Under the pieces are notes generated by a model, which searched no databases, was not told the DNA's origin, and saw only the letters and a program-made list of their open reading frames with translations. A stretch of 64,000 nt of DNA, from NCBI GenBank assembly GCA_001724265.1, contig MEDY01000056.1:44182-108181 (forward strand), given 5' to 3'. Position numbers and translations under genes: made by a program. Source of the DNA: Rhizaria sp. SCN 62-66 (lineage: Eukaryota > Rhizaria, unplaced). Shown in pieces: positions 1 to 11,725 of this stretch; the stretch's first letter is position 1; every line of letters starts with the position of its first letter.

Positions 1-814
1 CGTAGCCGGTCCCGGTGTCGTTACCAGTCGACGGGCCGAAGCTGCCTTGCGCTTGCGCGAGCTGCGCATGCGACTGCGCCTGTTCGCGCAGCCTCTTGAT
101 CTCGCCCAGCGACCCTTGCTTCGCCGTGCTGCCTGCAACAGCCCCGCCGAGGCCCGCACTCGAGCTCGAGCTTACACTGTGGCTGTTGCTGTTGCTGTTG
201 CTGTTGTTATGGCTACTCATACTGTGGCTCGAGGGCGCCGCAGCCCTTGAGGGCGCGTCCGTCACAGTCACCACGGTCACCCCGGGTGGCACCCACCGTG
301 GTACGCGCAGTTTGTCCTCCCGCGTCGCGCTAACGGCGCCCGCATGGGTCAACTGTGAATGTGGCCCTGCAGCAGCCGATGTTGCCGTCACTGCAGTGGC
401 CGCCGTGGAGACAGCGCGCTCGCGATCCCGCTCGCGCGCGCGCGCCACGAGCTCTGTCTGCCGCGCGGCCGCGTGCGCGGCGTGCTTATTGGCCGCTGCG
501 GCGTCGGCGCGCGCCCAGGCGGCGGTGAGCGCGGCGGCGGCGAGCGCGTACAGCCGCGGGTCGTGCCACAGCGGCTCCAGGTCGCGCGCAGCGCCGGCGC
601 GGAAGCTGCGGGACAGCGCGCGGTACGCAGAGGAAACCTCAGTCAGCGCGGCGGTAAGCGCGGCGGTCGAGGGCGCGGGGCAGGTGACGGGCGCTGAGAG
701 GGCGGATAGTTGGGAGAGGAGGGACTGGCAGCCAGCCTGCTGCTCGGCCTCGAAGGCCGCATCGGCCTCTGCGTCAGACGAGTCTTCGCCGGGTGACGGC
801 TCACGTCGAGACAT
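1..814 (-). CDS. unrecognised Ala/Ser-rich protein, 5' part (gene leaves window)
   Basis: A minus-strand frame opens with ATG at 814..812 and has no stop of any kind down to the window edge, giving 271 codons. The N-terminus is MSRREPSPGEDSSDAEADAA, an acidic Ser-rich start. An Ala-rich, probably helical segment follows (about residues 85-135) and ends in a charged Arg/Glu stretch (ELVARARERDRER). Then comes a short hydrophobic segment (about 170-186, RVPRWVPPGVTVVTVT), a Ser/Asn repeat (about 200-219) and a second charged helix-like stretch (LGEIKRLREQAQSH, about 236-249). I do not recognise the family. The plus-strand frame over the same DNA is also open but Cys-rich and lacks a plausible start, so I treat it as a shadow. 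The gene starts opposite the gene at 1143 and shares its upstream region. No in-frame TAG lies in the visible part. Confidence 0.6.
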   Translation of the reverse strand, partial: MSRREPSPGEDSSDAEADAAFEAEQQAGCQSLLSQLSALSAPVTCPAPSTAALTAALTEVSSAYRALSRSFRAGAARDLEPLWHDPRLYALAAAALTAAWARADAAAANKHAAHAAARQTELVARARERDRERAVSTAATAVTATSAAAGPHSQLTHAGAVSATREDKLRVPRWVPPGVTVVTVTDAPSRAAAPSSHSMSSHNNSNSNSNSHSVSSSSSAGLGGAVAGSTAKQGSLGEIKRLREQAQSHAQLAQAQGSFGPSTGNDTGTGY

Positions 815-1142
815 TGGCTGTCGCGTGTTGTACCTTGATATTGTGCTTGGATTTGAATCAGCGCTGTCTGCGGTCCGGTATGCGTGTTTGAGTCAAAAGC
901 TGCAAATTGTAGGTCCACATGGGTGCAATGTGACATGAGTTTAGTGAGCGATTGATCTCAGCACATTGTCCGTCAGGGAAGATATCAAATAGTAAATGAA
1001 ATTTAAATAAATACATATTTGACGCTCCTTTAATTAAACCCTCTATTCGTTTTTTTATAACTCACATTCGATCCTTTTCACTTGACTCTCGTCCAGCCTT
1101 TTCTTCTGCCCGCCAGCCGTTGGCACTGCGCCTCGTCTCGGC
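815..1142. promoter_or_regulatory. divergent intergenic/promoter region
   Basis: About 330 bp separate two divergent starts (minus ATG at 814, plus ATG at 1143). The middle (about 960-1070) is AT-rich against GC-rich flanks, with runs such as aaatttaaataaata and tttttttataa. The last 70 bp before the plus ATG are pyrimidine-rich, as before other starts in this window. No defined element can be assigned. Confidence 0.4.
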
Positions 1143-4100
1143 ATGGCGGATCATTCAACTTCATGGGGAGAGGATGAGCCTAATCACACTGACGTTGATG
1201 TTAACGACCCGTACTACGCGACATTTGCCACCGCAGACGGGTTCGGGGGCGTGCAACTCTCCCTCGACATTCCCCACCACAATCACTCTTCAGGCCACCG
1301 CAGGCGCACTGCCGCGTCTGGGGCGCCAGGGTCGGCGCTGGCGCACGGCGACGATGACGCCGATGTGCTGTCTGGCGACGAAGCGACTGCCAGCGGCAAC
1401 GTTTTTGCGACTGTGGCGCATGAGATCATCGACTCTGACATCGACTCGGATTGCGAGCAAGCGCTCGCGGCAAGCGCTGCCACGAATGCAAGCTCTCCGG
1501 CGCAGACAGGAGGTCATATTGAAACTGCAACCGCGCCACCGGGAAGTATCTACACTCGCCATAAAAGGTTAGCGGCCGCTGTGACGGATAGCGCTCAAAA
1601 TGCTCGTGAACAGCCTGTGACAACGACCGCCGCTCAAAGCTTCCAATCACTGCAGTCACAATCAAACGCACATTTGTCTCAGAGGCATTTGCGCACACAC
1701 TCACCTCATACTGGGAACCAATTGTTGGCGGCGGCGACAGCGCAGTCTCGAGCGGCGCAACCGTTGCATTCTGCGCCGCAGCAGCGAGGCCAAACACTGC
1801 AGTTGTCATGGGAAGTCAGCGGCAACGCAGCGGAATCTCTCAGTTCACTCTTGGGACCATGGGCGCGCTCTCTTCAACATCAACTTATTACGCAGTCAGC
1901 GCGACAGCAGCGATCACCGCAACGAGTGCCACACACCGGCAGCAACGCTGCGGCAACCTTAGCGGCCGTGACGCCAGCTCCAGTGTCGCAGGCTCAGTTC
2001 CTCTCGCAGCACTCGCGCGCAGCCCCGCAACTACACATGCATACGTCGCCGCGGCTGCCAGACTTTTTCGGGACCACGCCGCGCGTGTACTGTCCTGTGC
2101 TTCCGCCACTGCCCACGCACGAGCTTGGCGGCGGCCTAACTTCAGCAGCGAGTGCTACATGTTTCCGTGACCATTCGAAAGCGCGGCGCATTGACGCCCG
2201 CACAGCTGACCGACCTGCAACTGCGGCGGCATTATTGGCGCCTGCTGGTCCGAGTGATCATGAACAGTTTTCTTTGCCCCCCGCTGACTGGCTGCCGCTG
2301 GTCACTCCCAACAAGAATGTTACCGCAAGTGGCACTTTCCATCTCAAGCCCCCGCACCCGCTTCAGTGGCCGTTCCCTCCCGCGGTGCCGCGCACCTCGT
2401 CCTCATCTTCACACCAACCTGCTCCTTCCGCTGTTGATACCCACCGCCAGCGCATGCTTCGCGCACCAAGCCCGCTGCTGCAGCTGCCGCCGCCCCCGTG
2501 GCAGCGGCCGCGGTGGCGCCAGTCAGCCGCCGCCCCCGCCTCCGTCTGGGGCCTGCTGCTGGCGGCCGACCCTGCGACAGTGGCCGCGCTCTCGGGTTTT
2601 CTTGCCGCAGCAGCAGCAACGGCTGCACATTCCAACAGCTAGGGGGGACTGACTGCTGTCGACATTGCGATGGCGGCCGCTGCGGCTCCCGTCGCGGGGA
2701 TCGACGGCGTCGCGACGTTTGCAAACGCTGCCGCGACATCAGGGAACACTGTTGCTGCCAATGCGACACACGCGTTTGCTTCTGTGATAAGAAAGCGCAC
2801 AGAGGCTAGTGCAGATGCGCTGAATGCGATCGCGACAGCGTTTCCGGCGCAGCTTGCCGCATTGGCGCAATCTGCTATGGCCGCAGCAAAGCTCGCCGAT
2901 AAAAGCACACACACGAGTAATGTGTCAGTGAAGCGTTCTTTCACTGAACATGAAAGTGATCTAACTCAAGTTCTTTCGCTGAGTTTATCGACTTTGCCTT
3001 TGTTTCCGTTTCCTCTATCCCCTATCGTCACCGCAGCTTCTGTCGCCGCGTCAGTTGTTTCTAACAGTAGCAACAACACAAATGGCGACAATGCTATACC
3101 ATTGACTGTTGCTGCGCCCGTGGAAGCCGCTCGCCTATTGCGCCTCTCACAGGCACTGCCGACGCTGGCGCTGCTTTGCCGCTTGCGGGCCGCCGTGCCC
3201 CGCTCCGTGGTGCGGCCCGCGTCGCTCGAGCCGCCCCCGCTCGTGGCGTTGCCTTTCGTCACCAGTGCGTGGCACCCAGTCGTGCGCACAGTGGCGTCTG
3301 CACACGGTCACTCGGCGGCGACCGCTTTAGGCCAAGGCCAGACTAATTCACACGGTCGCTCTGGCGACGTCTCCGCGTCATCTCTGATGAGTCATTACAA
3401 CCAGCCCGGCTCCACCGCTGGCGCTGCCGAGGCCTCCGCAGCCACGGCCGCTGCCATCGGAGCCCTCGCTGGCGTCACAGGCGCGACCGCCGCGGAATCG
3501 CTGGCCCGCGTGGCCGCCGCGGCGACTGCCGCTGCAAACGCGCTCGCGACGGCTGGGGACGCCGTTGCGGACGCCTTTAGCGACAGCGTAAGCCACTCTG
3601 ACGCTCGCAGAGGCGATCGTGGCATAACCGTTACTATCGATGCAAATGCAGGTGCTGTGGCCGCGGGCGCTGTGGCTGCAGCTGGGGTCATGTCACTACG
3701 TTTGTTTCATATGATGAACGGTGAAAACATTGGTCTTCCCTCTTTGCCCCCGAGCATCACTGTTGCAACGCCGGTTCACCCTCTGTCACCGCTTGCAAAC
3801 TCTGTGTTGCCGATCTCAACTCGTGATGACAGTGTGAACGCGTTGATTGCGCAAACACAGACAGCCGTAATCACTCAAAGTCAAGCCGCTTCCCCAGCCC
3901 ACGACAAGGGCAGCGTCTCCCGCGGCGCCGTTGACTCAGCCCTCGCGTGGCTCGGCTCCGGGCCTGGCCCCGCGGCGGGCGCTGCTGCGGCGGCGGGGCC
4001 GGGGCGCGGGCTGCAGCTGTGGAGCGACAGCGAGCTCAGCACCGCTGCTGCTGCCGCCAGGTCTGCTCGGACTGTGGACAACACTGGTGGGAGGGCAACG

Positions 4101-7100
4101 GTGAGCACCTCACAGCACACGCAACGCAAACACAGCCGTGGGGCTGCCGCAATGAGCAGCAACGGTTCTGGTATGAACGTGTTTATCACACTCGTGAAGG
4201 CTGCCGCCAACAATTCATCAGTTTTTGCCACGAGCGATCTCAACAATCCTGGCGCATGTTGTGAACGTGTGATGTTGCAGCGACACGCTGTGGCCGTGAG
4301 TGAATCCGCCCTGTCACTTGACCCTGCAGCACTCACTTTGATTCACTTCACTCCTCACACCGCTCACCATAACATTATTGCGAACAGTTCTCCGTCTGAT
4401 CAAAGCACTTCACAGCTGCCACTGTTGCGTGCGTCAAGTGTCGTCACCATCACGCTTCCCACAGTCGCTGCGAAAGACTTTGGTGCATACGGCAAGGACC
4501 CGTCCGTGCCTGCCCCTGGTCTCGCCCCTGGCTCTGGCCTCGGCGCCATCCGTTTGCTGCTCCCAGCGGGCGCTGGCGGCCGCGGCGCTGCGAGCGGGGT
4601 CCCGTCGCCGGCTGCAGAGTCCGCGAACATCGTGTTCACACACGATCTCGTGCTGAAGGCTGTTGATGTCGCGCGGGCGCTTGTTGCGGCTGCTGCGGAG
4701 GCGCGGGCTGCTGCGCAAATTAAGGCTGCTGCGACTGCAGCTGCAGCGAACGCAAATGTTCGTCGAAGTTTGACAGGAAGTCAGTCAAATCGAGCCACTG
4801 CAACGAGAACTGCTCGATCCGCTGAAGCGGTGAATGAAGCGGCAGTTGTCCTGTCAGAAAGTGATGCAACAAACACCGGCGATGCTGAAGACAACGCCGC
4901 CGAGGGTGCGTTTGCCGTTGTTAATGTTGCGTCAGTGGCAGCACAGGTTGTCGACAACGCCCTCTCGCTTCCCAGCGTAACCGCAACGACGCCCGCGGCC
5001 GCGGCCGCGCTTGCTGAGGCGGATGAAGCTGACGCCGCTGTTGCTGCTGCGTCTCCGGTGATCCTGCTGCGGACACTGAACCTCATCTTCGCGTTCATCA
5101 CGAGGGTTCTTCCCACGGTGACAACCGCGGAGATCGCAGATACTGTGTTTACGCGCACTCTCTACTCGCCACACGCGCTGACAACGACGGAGACCGGTTT
5201 TACGGCTGCGACACCAACAGATGCAACTGTCGCTGCAGGTAGGGCGCTTGTAGGACTCCGCTTGGCGGAGTCCAGGCAAGGACAACGGTCCCAAACCGGG
5301 CGAGCAGACGATACGAATGACGCAGGTCCTTATTCAGGTACTGTGAGGGGATGGACGATGGGCTGCGCAACGATTGAGATGCGTAATGTACGCCTACCTG
5401 TTCATAAACCGCAAGAAAACAAGTCAGAGCGCTCTTCCTCTGATGCTGTCGAGTCGGATGTGACTGTCCTTTGTGGCGGTTGTGATGATAACGATGTTGT
5501 CACTGTTGATGACACCGAGGGTGAGAGCGACGTAATCACACTGGACTCAGATAGAGACAATGATAACGTCATTATTAATGATGATAATGACGTAATAGTC
5601 ACCACAGTCAAAACTCGAGCTTCAAGCAGGGCCACTACGAGTGCTAGCAACAATGCTGGCGCTGGTTCTTTTGCAAGGGACAGTCTGAGTCGCCACACGC
5701 AGAGTCGAGCACTGCTTGGTTCGAAGGCAACTGCTCGGGCTCGTACAGGTAAAGAGGCACACGCTCAAAACTTTACCAGCAATGTCACACATTCTCAGAG
5801 CAACAATGTTCAACAGAAGAACACTGGAATTGTCGCGGACACGTTGACCCATTCATGTCCGTACGACGTCGCGTATCCGCTGCTCGCGCATCTGCCCCCG
5901 TGTGCGCCCCCTTACTTCCACACTGCCGCGTTTGCAGAGGCGATGGAGGCGTTTCCGCGGCTGCCAACCACCCTTACGCCTCACGGTCAGTACTTAGACG
6001 AGGTCGGCGGGGAGTGGCCCCCAGTGCAAGTGTGGGCTCCATCTACACCACCACAACACCAACAACGGCAACAACAACATCAATCGGCATATAAGCAGGG
6101 AACGGAAAGCCAGTTGCCAGATGCAAGGCCAACTCTCATCCTTGCTGGATCACTTGCCACGACTTTTATCAATCCCACACGCGGCAATTGCACGTGTCCG
6201 TCTTGCCTCAACAACGAGTCGAACAGTGCTAACTCTACTAGCGATGCCGGAACTGGTTCCGTGCGCGCCCTCGCCGCCGCCGGCCTGCCGTCGAATGTTA
6301 AGCCGCTATACCCGCACCCGGTTGCGGTCACCGCCGCGCTGCCTAGCGAGCCCCGCGCGGCCGAACTCGCGCTGCAGAGGCTCGGGTTCTTGGCTTCGGC
6401 CGTGACGAAGCTCGCGTCCGCGCCGGTCTTGGGGGGCGCCGCCGTGGCGGCTGTCGCGTCGGCTGTCAGCGCCGCTGCGAGTGCGCGCGAGTACCAACAC
6501 ACCACTGCTCGTTCCGACTCCCGCGGTAGCAGCAGCAGCCGCGGTGCCAGTGCGAGCGCGAGCGCGAAAAGCAACGTTGCTCCCGGTCAGACTAAGCACG
6601 CAAACAAACCCGCGTTCAACAACTACAACAAGGGCGACGTGGACGCCCTGCTTAAAGACGACGACGAGACTTATCTTGCAGCTTTGGCGAACAGCGCGTC
6701 GTATCTGCTCAGCTTCTCCGTCCCCTGCTACCACACGTGGGTTTCGGACATCTCTGCGGGGCGAAGGGAGCTGCTCACGGTCATCAAGCGTCGCAAGGGA
6801 CGCGAGATTGCGCTCATGGACCTGTGGCGGCTCTACATTCAGCGTGCGCGCAAGGCGGGGCAGCTGCCGTTGGCCGCCAGTGAAATCAACAGCAATATCA
6901 ACCATCTTGAAAGCAATAATGGCGGTGCCTCTGGATCGGGTGCTGCCCCGGCGCCAGCAGTAGCGCCAGCACAAGGGCCGTCGATGCTGATGGGCGCGGA
7001 AGGGCCCGTCGTGGCTGCCACGGGTCGGTCGCTGGCGTTCCACATCAAAGACCTGGTCGTGAACGGCGTTGTGGACTACATCGCGGTCGGCAGCGGCGGC

Positions 7101-7142
7101 GTGCTCAGGGCCAGGAAGGGCGCGGAAAAGAAGGATAAGTGA
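1143..7142 (+). CDS. 1,999-aa low-complexity protein with SIM-like cluster; one in-frame UAG
   Basis: ATG at 1143 opens a frame that meets TAG at 2640 (residue 500) and continues in the same frame to TGA at 7140. Read with UAG as sense, it is one 1,999-residue protein. Long Ala/Thr/Ser-rich stretches alternate with more complex islands. An acidic island (about residues 1436-1490) carries four hydrophobic-acidic motifs resembling SUMO-interacting motifs: VVTVDD (1452), VITLDSD (1464), VIINDD (1476) and VIVTTV (1484). A Cys cluster (C1683, C1685, C1688) follows. The best candidate for a folded region is C-terminal, with VDALLKDDDETYLAALANS (from about 1833), KRRKGREIALMDLWRLYIQR, and a final FHIKDLVVNGVVDYIAVGSG before a Lys-rich tail. 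I do not recognise the family. SIM-like motifs suggest, but do not prove, a nuclear SUMO-related role. No introns are apparent. Confidence 0.7.
2640..2642 (+). other. in-frame TAG read as sense
   Basis: The reading context is HSNS-[UAG]-GGLTAVDIAMAA. The same frame is open for 499 codons before and 1,499 after. Confidence 0.8.
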
Positions 7143-7555
7143 GAGATGACGACGAAATCGGTCCATCTAAGTTATTCTTGATTACTTAGTCGATATTTAG
7201 TGAATTTGTATGGCATTTGAACTTGGTTTAGTTTTGTTACACCTCCTTCATGAACTTGAAAAATGTGATTTTTGTAGTGCGTGAGGGGATTACTGTTGAA
7301 ATACAGAATATATTCATCATCTGCAATGTACCAATCTATGTTCAATGATATACTATGATTTTACACAATGTGGGCTCTGTTCTGAAGCGCAGCATATCCG
7401 GTTGTGAAGGTCGTTGGATCCACATCTTTTTTAGGAACCAACAACAGTGATCCACCACAAACCGCTCTGCAGGGACGGTCGGTTGTTCGGTCTGTCACGA
7501 GGGTGTTGGCCGATTATTCAGGCTGTTCTTTGTGAGTCCTACAACCCGTAGAATC
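7143..7555. other. intergenic, 3' flank and Rab5 leader
   Basis: This 413-bp AT-rich stretch lies between the TGA of the upstream gene and the Rab5 ATG. No ORF, RNA gene or repeat is convincing. The last 100 bp presumably contain the Rab5 promoter and 5' UTR, which is less pyrimidine-rich than other leaders here. Confidence 0.4.
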
Positions 7556-8515
7556 ATGAGCAAGGTCCTTAACTACAAGCTTGTGCTTCTTGGTACGTGC
7601 ATTTCCAAATTGTGACTCAACATGGGATCACTAAACCCTGCATATCGTCCCGCCGCAGTCGCCATGCCCACTTGTCTCTCTTAGCCCCTTCCTCCTATAA
7701 ACAACGGCTAGCCCTCGTTCAAGCTTGCGTCCCGTGTTCCTCTCACGATAGAATCATATCGTATTTCCTTCTGTTGTACTTGTCTTTTGTGCCTTCAGGC
7801 GAGGCTGCGGTCGGCAAGTCCTCCATTGTGGAGCGTTTCGTCAAGAACATGTTCTGCGACGTCAAGTACGCCACCATTGGCGCCGCCTTCCTCACCCAGA
7901 CCATGCAGCTCGACGACTACACCATCAAGTTTGAGATCTGGGATACCGCTGGTACGTATCTCTGGCCCTTTACAGCTCTCGTGTCGCTGTAGATTTGCTA
8001 CTACTCCTCACTCTCTCTGTCGTCATCTTGGGTCACGTCAACCTTCATCCACTCCCCTCGCTCTCACCGTTTTCCCCCTGAACTTTGCTCTCATTCGACC
8101 CCACGTCCCCACAGGCCAGGAGCGTTTCCGCTCCCTCGCGCCGATGTACTACCGCGGCGCTGCGGCCGCGCTAGTCGTGTACGACATCACCGACAAGGAC
8201 TCGTTCAACGGCGCCAAGACGATCGTCGAGGAGCTCCAGCGTCAGGGTTCGGCCGACGTCGTCATCGCGCTCGCCGGCAACAAGAATGACCTGGAGGAGA
8301 AGCGCGAGGTCTGGGCCGCCGAGGCACGCGCCTACGCGCAGGACAACGGCTGCATCTTCTTCGAGACGTCTGCCAAGACGGCCGACAACGTGCAGGCCGT
8401 GTTCCAGCAGATCGCCGAGAAGCTGCCCAAGGACCGCGTGGCCGCCACCAACGAGTTCGTCCAGATTATCCCCGCCGACAGCAACGAGTCCAGCTCCTGG
8501 TGCTGCAGCAAGTAA
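7556..8515 (+). CDS. RAB5: Rab5-family small GTPase (three exons)
   Basis: Early-endosomal Rab GTPase that recruits effectors for endosome fusion. Exons are 7556-7592, 7799-7951 and 8115-8515, giving 196 residues and ending in TAA. Both introns are phase 1 with GTACGT donors and CAG acceptors. All G-motifs are visible: P-loop GEAAVGKS (13-20), switch-I Thr38 in the Rab5-typical stretch [11 protein letters not shown] (37-47), DTAGQ (61-65) followed by [23 protein letters not shown] (119-122) and ETSAK (147-151). The C-terminus CCSK supplies the two cysteines (193-194) for geranylgeranylation, as in animal Rab5 (CCSN). The IGAAFLTQ effector region and [10 protein letters not shown] place it in the Rab5 group, not merely among Rabs. 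Rab22/Rab21 are the nearest alternatives. Length and motifs look fully functional. Confidence 0.95.
7593..7798 (+). other. intron 1 of Rab5
   Basis: GTACGT donor and TTCAG acceptor. Splits the Gly13 codon of the P-loop (phase 1). 206 bp. Confidence 0.93.
7952..8114 (+). other. intron 2 of Rab5
   Basis: GTACGT donor and CCACAG acceptor. Splits the Gly codon of DTAGQ (phase 1). 163 bp with a CT-rich 3' half. Confidence 0.93.
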
Positions 8516-9094
8516 GTGAATCAGCTTAACGCGCACATCCACAGAAAGTCAAACCGCTTCGCGAGCTGCGTTGCGTTGAGCGCGCCTCACTACTTTGATG
8601 ACGGACGATGACTGATGGCTAAGCCGCCGTTTGTTCACAGCCGTCGACTAGTTAAGGCAATATCCGTCACTTTGTTGTTGATTCGTATTCGTATATCGAG
8701 TTTTTTGAGGTTTCATGTTGTATGCACATATCTTTTTTGACAGCGCCACAAGTACAAAGCGACTGCGTGGCCGCCCCTTCCTTTAAACCTAAACCACTTC
8801 TACATAATTCTAGCTTCATTCTTTAATAAAAACTACCACTTCAAAACATCAAACAGCGAACGCACTAAAGTAGCAACAAACTCAATCAACAGCACAAACT
8901 CTCTTCATGTCGGCAGCGGCAGCGAATGCACCGGCGCGGTGAGCGACGGAAACAGCGCGGTTGTGGCGGCGTAGGACGCCATCGAGTTGTTCGCAGCCCT
9001 GTTGCACCGGACGCAGCTCCACCTATCGCCATCGCCAACATGCTGCTGTTCAGGCTCAGCGCCGTCGCAGTGGCAAAACTGTCTGCGGCTGCCG
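8516..9094. other. convergent 3' intergenic region
   Basis: This lies between the Rab5 stop and the stop of the minus-strand gene ending at 9095. An AATAAA at 8825-8830 could serve Rab5 polyadenylation, about 310 bp after its stop. The GC-rich part after about 8900 resembles coding DNA but carries no convincing frame and is probably 3' UTR. Confidence 0.4.
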
Positions 9095-11080
9095 TCAGCT
9101 GGGCTGCGCCGAGCGCAGCGCCGCCAAGACCACCGCCGCCGAGAGCGCTGCTGCCGCCGCCGGTGCGGGTGCTGAGAGAGGCGAGGGGTCCGTGTCGTGC
9201 ATCGCCGCAGTGGCGGCCACGGCGGCGGCGGTGAGGGCCTGGGTCGACAGCGGCTGCGCCGGCTTCACCGGCAGCAGCAGCATGCGCCCGCCGCTCGGCG
9301 GCGCCGGGGCGGCGACTGCTGGGGCGGCGACTGCTGGGGCGGCCGCGGGCGACTGCGACTGCACGCGTGAGGAGTTTGGCGCGGGAGCGACTGGTGAGCC
9401 CGTTGCTGCTGCATTCGATACAGCAGCAACAGCAGCAGCCGCCGCGGCGGCCGCAGCGGCTGCGACGGCAGCAGTTTCTACAGACGCAACAGCGCCAGCC
9501 GCCTTTGTATCGACTTGGCTGCCGACGGCGTCCTTGCCAGCAGGGACGGTAGCACTCACGAGACGGTTCGGGCTTTCATCAGTGTCCACGTCATTACTCT
9601 TGTTGGCCCTCCGTGTCCGTTTGACAGCTGGCGCAGCTGAGCGACTACCCCGAAGTACATCACCCTGACCAGACCTCGCACCCATCCTCGCACCCTTCTT
9701 GACCGCCACCAGCTCGTCGTCGCAGCTCTTGGCCAGCGCCGCGTACGTCATGCCCCGCGCGTCGGCCACCGCCACCAGAGCGGCGAGCTCCGGCGTCGCA
9801 CTGTCACTGTAGCGGTTGGCCCACGCCCGCGCCGCCTCGAGCGCCGCCGCGTCCAGCTTCGTCTGCCGCACCAGCTGCGCCACAGACCGCTGCAGGCGCA
9901 CTGCGCGCGCGCTCGAGGCCTCGGCGGCGCGCTCGCTCTGTGAAACCGCAGCGGCGCACTCGTTCTCGAGGCGCAGGCGCGCACGGCGCTCGCGCATCGC
10001 CAGCGACCGCTTGAGGCGCTGGGTAGCAGCTGCGTTGGACGCGTCTGCGCCTATGGCGGTGGTCGTGGCGGCGCGAGTGCGAGTTCGCGCGCGGACTCGT
10101 TCCGCAGAGGGAGTGGAGGGAGCTTCGAGGTCATCGGCACGATCATCGCTGTCGTTAGCGTACTCAACGTCATCAACCTCGTCCTCATCGTCATCATCCT
10201 CACTCTCATCATCGTCATCGTCATCGTCAGTGCCGGAAGCGTCAGAGGTATCGTCAGCGTCGGCGTTCCTGCGCTTGCGAGTTGTGCCAGGAGACCCCGG
10301 CCGTGGAGCGCTCCGCTGCGGCGTCTCCCCGCGCGCACCCATCTGTCCCCCCTGGTCTCGCGCGGCGCGTCGCACAGTGCGCGCGTGCAAACGCTGGACA
10401 CAGGCCTCCTCGTCAGCGTGTGCCTAGTCGGCGGCGGCTTGGGCCTCTGCGGCCGCCCGCGCCGCCTCTGAGCGCTACGGCTGATCCCGCCTCGCCTTGC
10501 GGGAGTTCGGGTCCCGCTCCGAGAGAAAACCCAGCTCGCGGTCCTTGCGCGCCTGTACCGAGAGGCCCGACGAGGCGCGCCGGGAGCGGGGCAGCGTGGC
10601 CGTGGCGAGCGGTCTGCGGGCGCTAGCGCTTGTTCTCGCGGCTGCGCTGGTGCTGCGGGATCGGGCTGTGCGAGAATTGTTGTGTTTAGATGTGTTGTGG
10701 GCACGGGACGCCTTCCCAGAGCCAGTCATGTCGTCGTCGTCATCATCATCATCTCCATCTTGGTCCTCATCTTCGTCCTCGTCCGCGTCTTCGTCGCTGT
10801 TGCAATGATCCTCAGCTCCATCTTCGTCCTCAGTTTCATCTTCGCCTGCGTCATCGTCTGCAGCCTTAACATCTGGATCAACATCAGAGCTAGCAGCGGT
10901 ATCTCCGTCGCCGGTGTCGTTTCTGTCGACGTCAGTCCCACGATCACCTGCACTGTCGTTGTCATCGTTGTTGTCGATACCGTTGTCGCCGCAGGGCTGG
11001 CTCGGAGTCAGAACGGATGAGAGAGTTGCCTGATAATAGCCCTGAAGTTTAGCAGGACCAACAAACAAACCGCACGTCAT
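9095..11080 (-). CDS. acidic, probably nuclear coiled protein; two in-frame UAG
   Basis: The first true ATG in frame is at 11080..11078, with an in-frame TGA upstream at 11170. The frame runs to TGA at 9097..9095, passing TAG at residues 202 and 219, for 661 residues. After the N-terminus MTCGLFVGPAKLQGYYQATL comes a strongly acidic Asp/Glu region (about 30-115) and a basic Ser/Arg-rich segment (120-200). Next is a helical stretch containing both UAG codons (RSEAARAAAEAQAAAD-[UAG]-AHADEEACVQRL). A second acidic run (about 265-305) is followed by a longer helix-prone charged region (about 335-440) and an Ala/Pro-rich tail. The alternating acidic and basic blocks resemble chromatin or nucleolar proteins, but I recognise no family. 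The gene is convergent with Rab5. Confidence 0.7.
10424..10426 (-). other. in-frame TAG read as sense
   Basis: The reading context is AQAAAD-[UAG]-AHADEEACV, inside a helix-prone segment. The frame continues 443 codons to TGA. Confidence 0.8.
10475..10477 (-). other. in-frame TAG read as sense
   Basis: The reading context is KARRDQP-[UAG]-RSEAARAAAEA. It lies 17 codons before the next in-frame TAG of the same gene. Confidence 0.8.
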
Positions 11081-11725
11081 GATAAACCGTGTCGTCTCAA
11101 TGTTCAATCGTGGTTTTGACGCAGTTCGCGACCACAAGGGTGTGCAATAGAGTCTTCTCTGTGTCAGTCAAGGTCAGCCAAAACTCTGAGCAAGGCCGGT
11201 ATGGAAGCACCTATGGAGGCTAAGGGATACAACAATCGCCAACATATAAATAGCATAATGAATATTATTCCTTATCAAGAAATTATTCATAATCACGTAT
11301 ATACTTAGTGTGCGACATCATTTTGCGAAGGCACATGAATGGCGGTCAGGGCGCAACCTTGCGCGGAGAACGATCAAGTTTTAGGATGAAATGATCGTCG
11401 ATAGAGGAATAGATTGTAAAAAAAAGTAATAATACATAGGATACATTTAATGCAAAAACCATAGTAATTAGCAAAAACATCCCGCATCGCAGCAGGTTAA
11501 AATTGTATTGACGACTCCAGTGTTAACTTTAACACCTTTCTGTGGAGCAACGAACTCCGCTGGTGCTGAGCCTTATGACCACCCACGAAACAGCGATAAT
11601 AAAACGTCTTAATATGTAACTTGGTGTGCCTAAAACTATGTAACTAATACAGTCCCGCTGCAAAACCTCGCAATCTCACGCTAGATCCAATGATCGGCTT
11701 GTAGCGTAGTGTGTCATCTCGGCGG
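11081..11725. other. intergenic, promoter of 9095-11080 gene and 3' flank of MAT1
   Basis: About 645 bp, AT-rich from about 11240 to 11640. It must hold the promoter of the minus-strand gene starting at 11080 and the 3' end of the MAT1-like gene. No RNA gene or repeat was recognised. Confidence 0.4.

Noticed and set aside
15-938. Plus-strand 307-codon ORF at the left edge
   Set aside because: Overlaps a stop-free minus frame with a clean ATG. The plus product is Cys-rich, unlike any neighbour, and has no proper start.
8926-9668. Plus-strand ORFs opposite the 9095-11080 gene
   Set aside because: Shadow frames, Cys/Arg-rich with no start context. The minus frame continues through two UAG codons to a coherent end.
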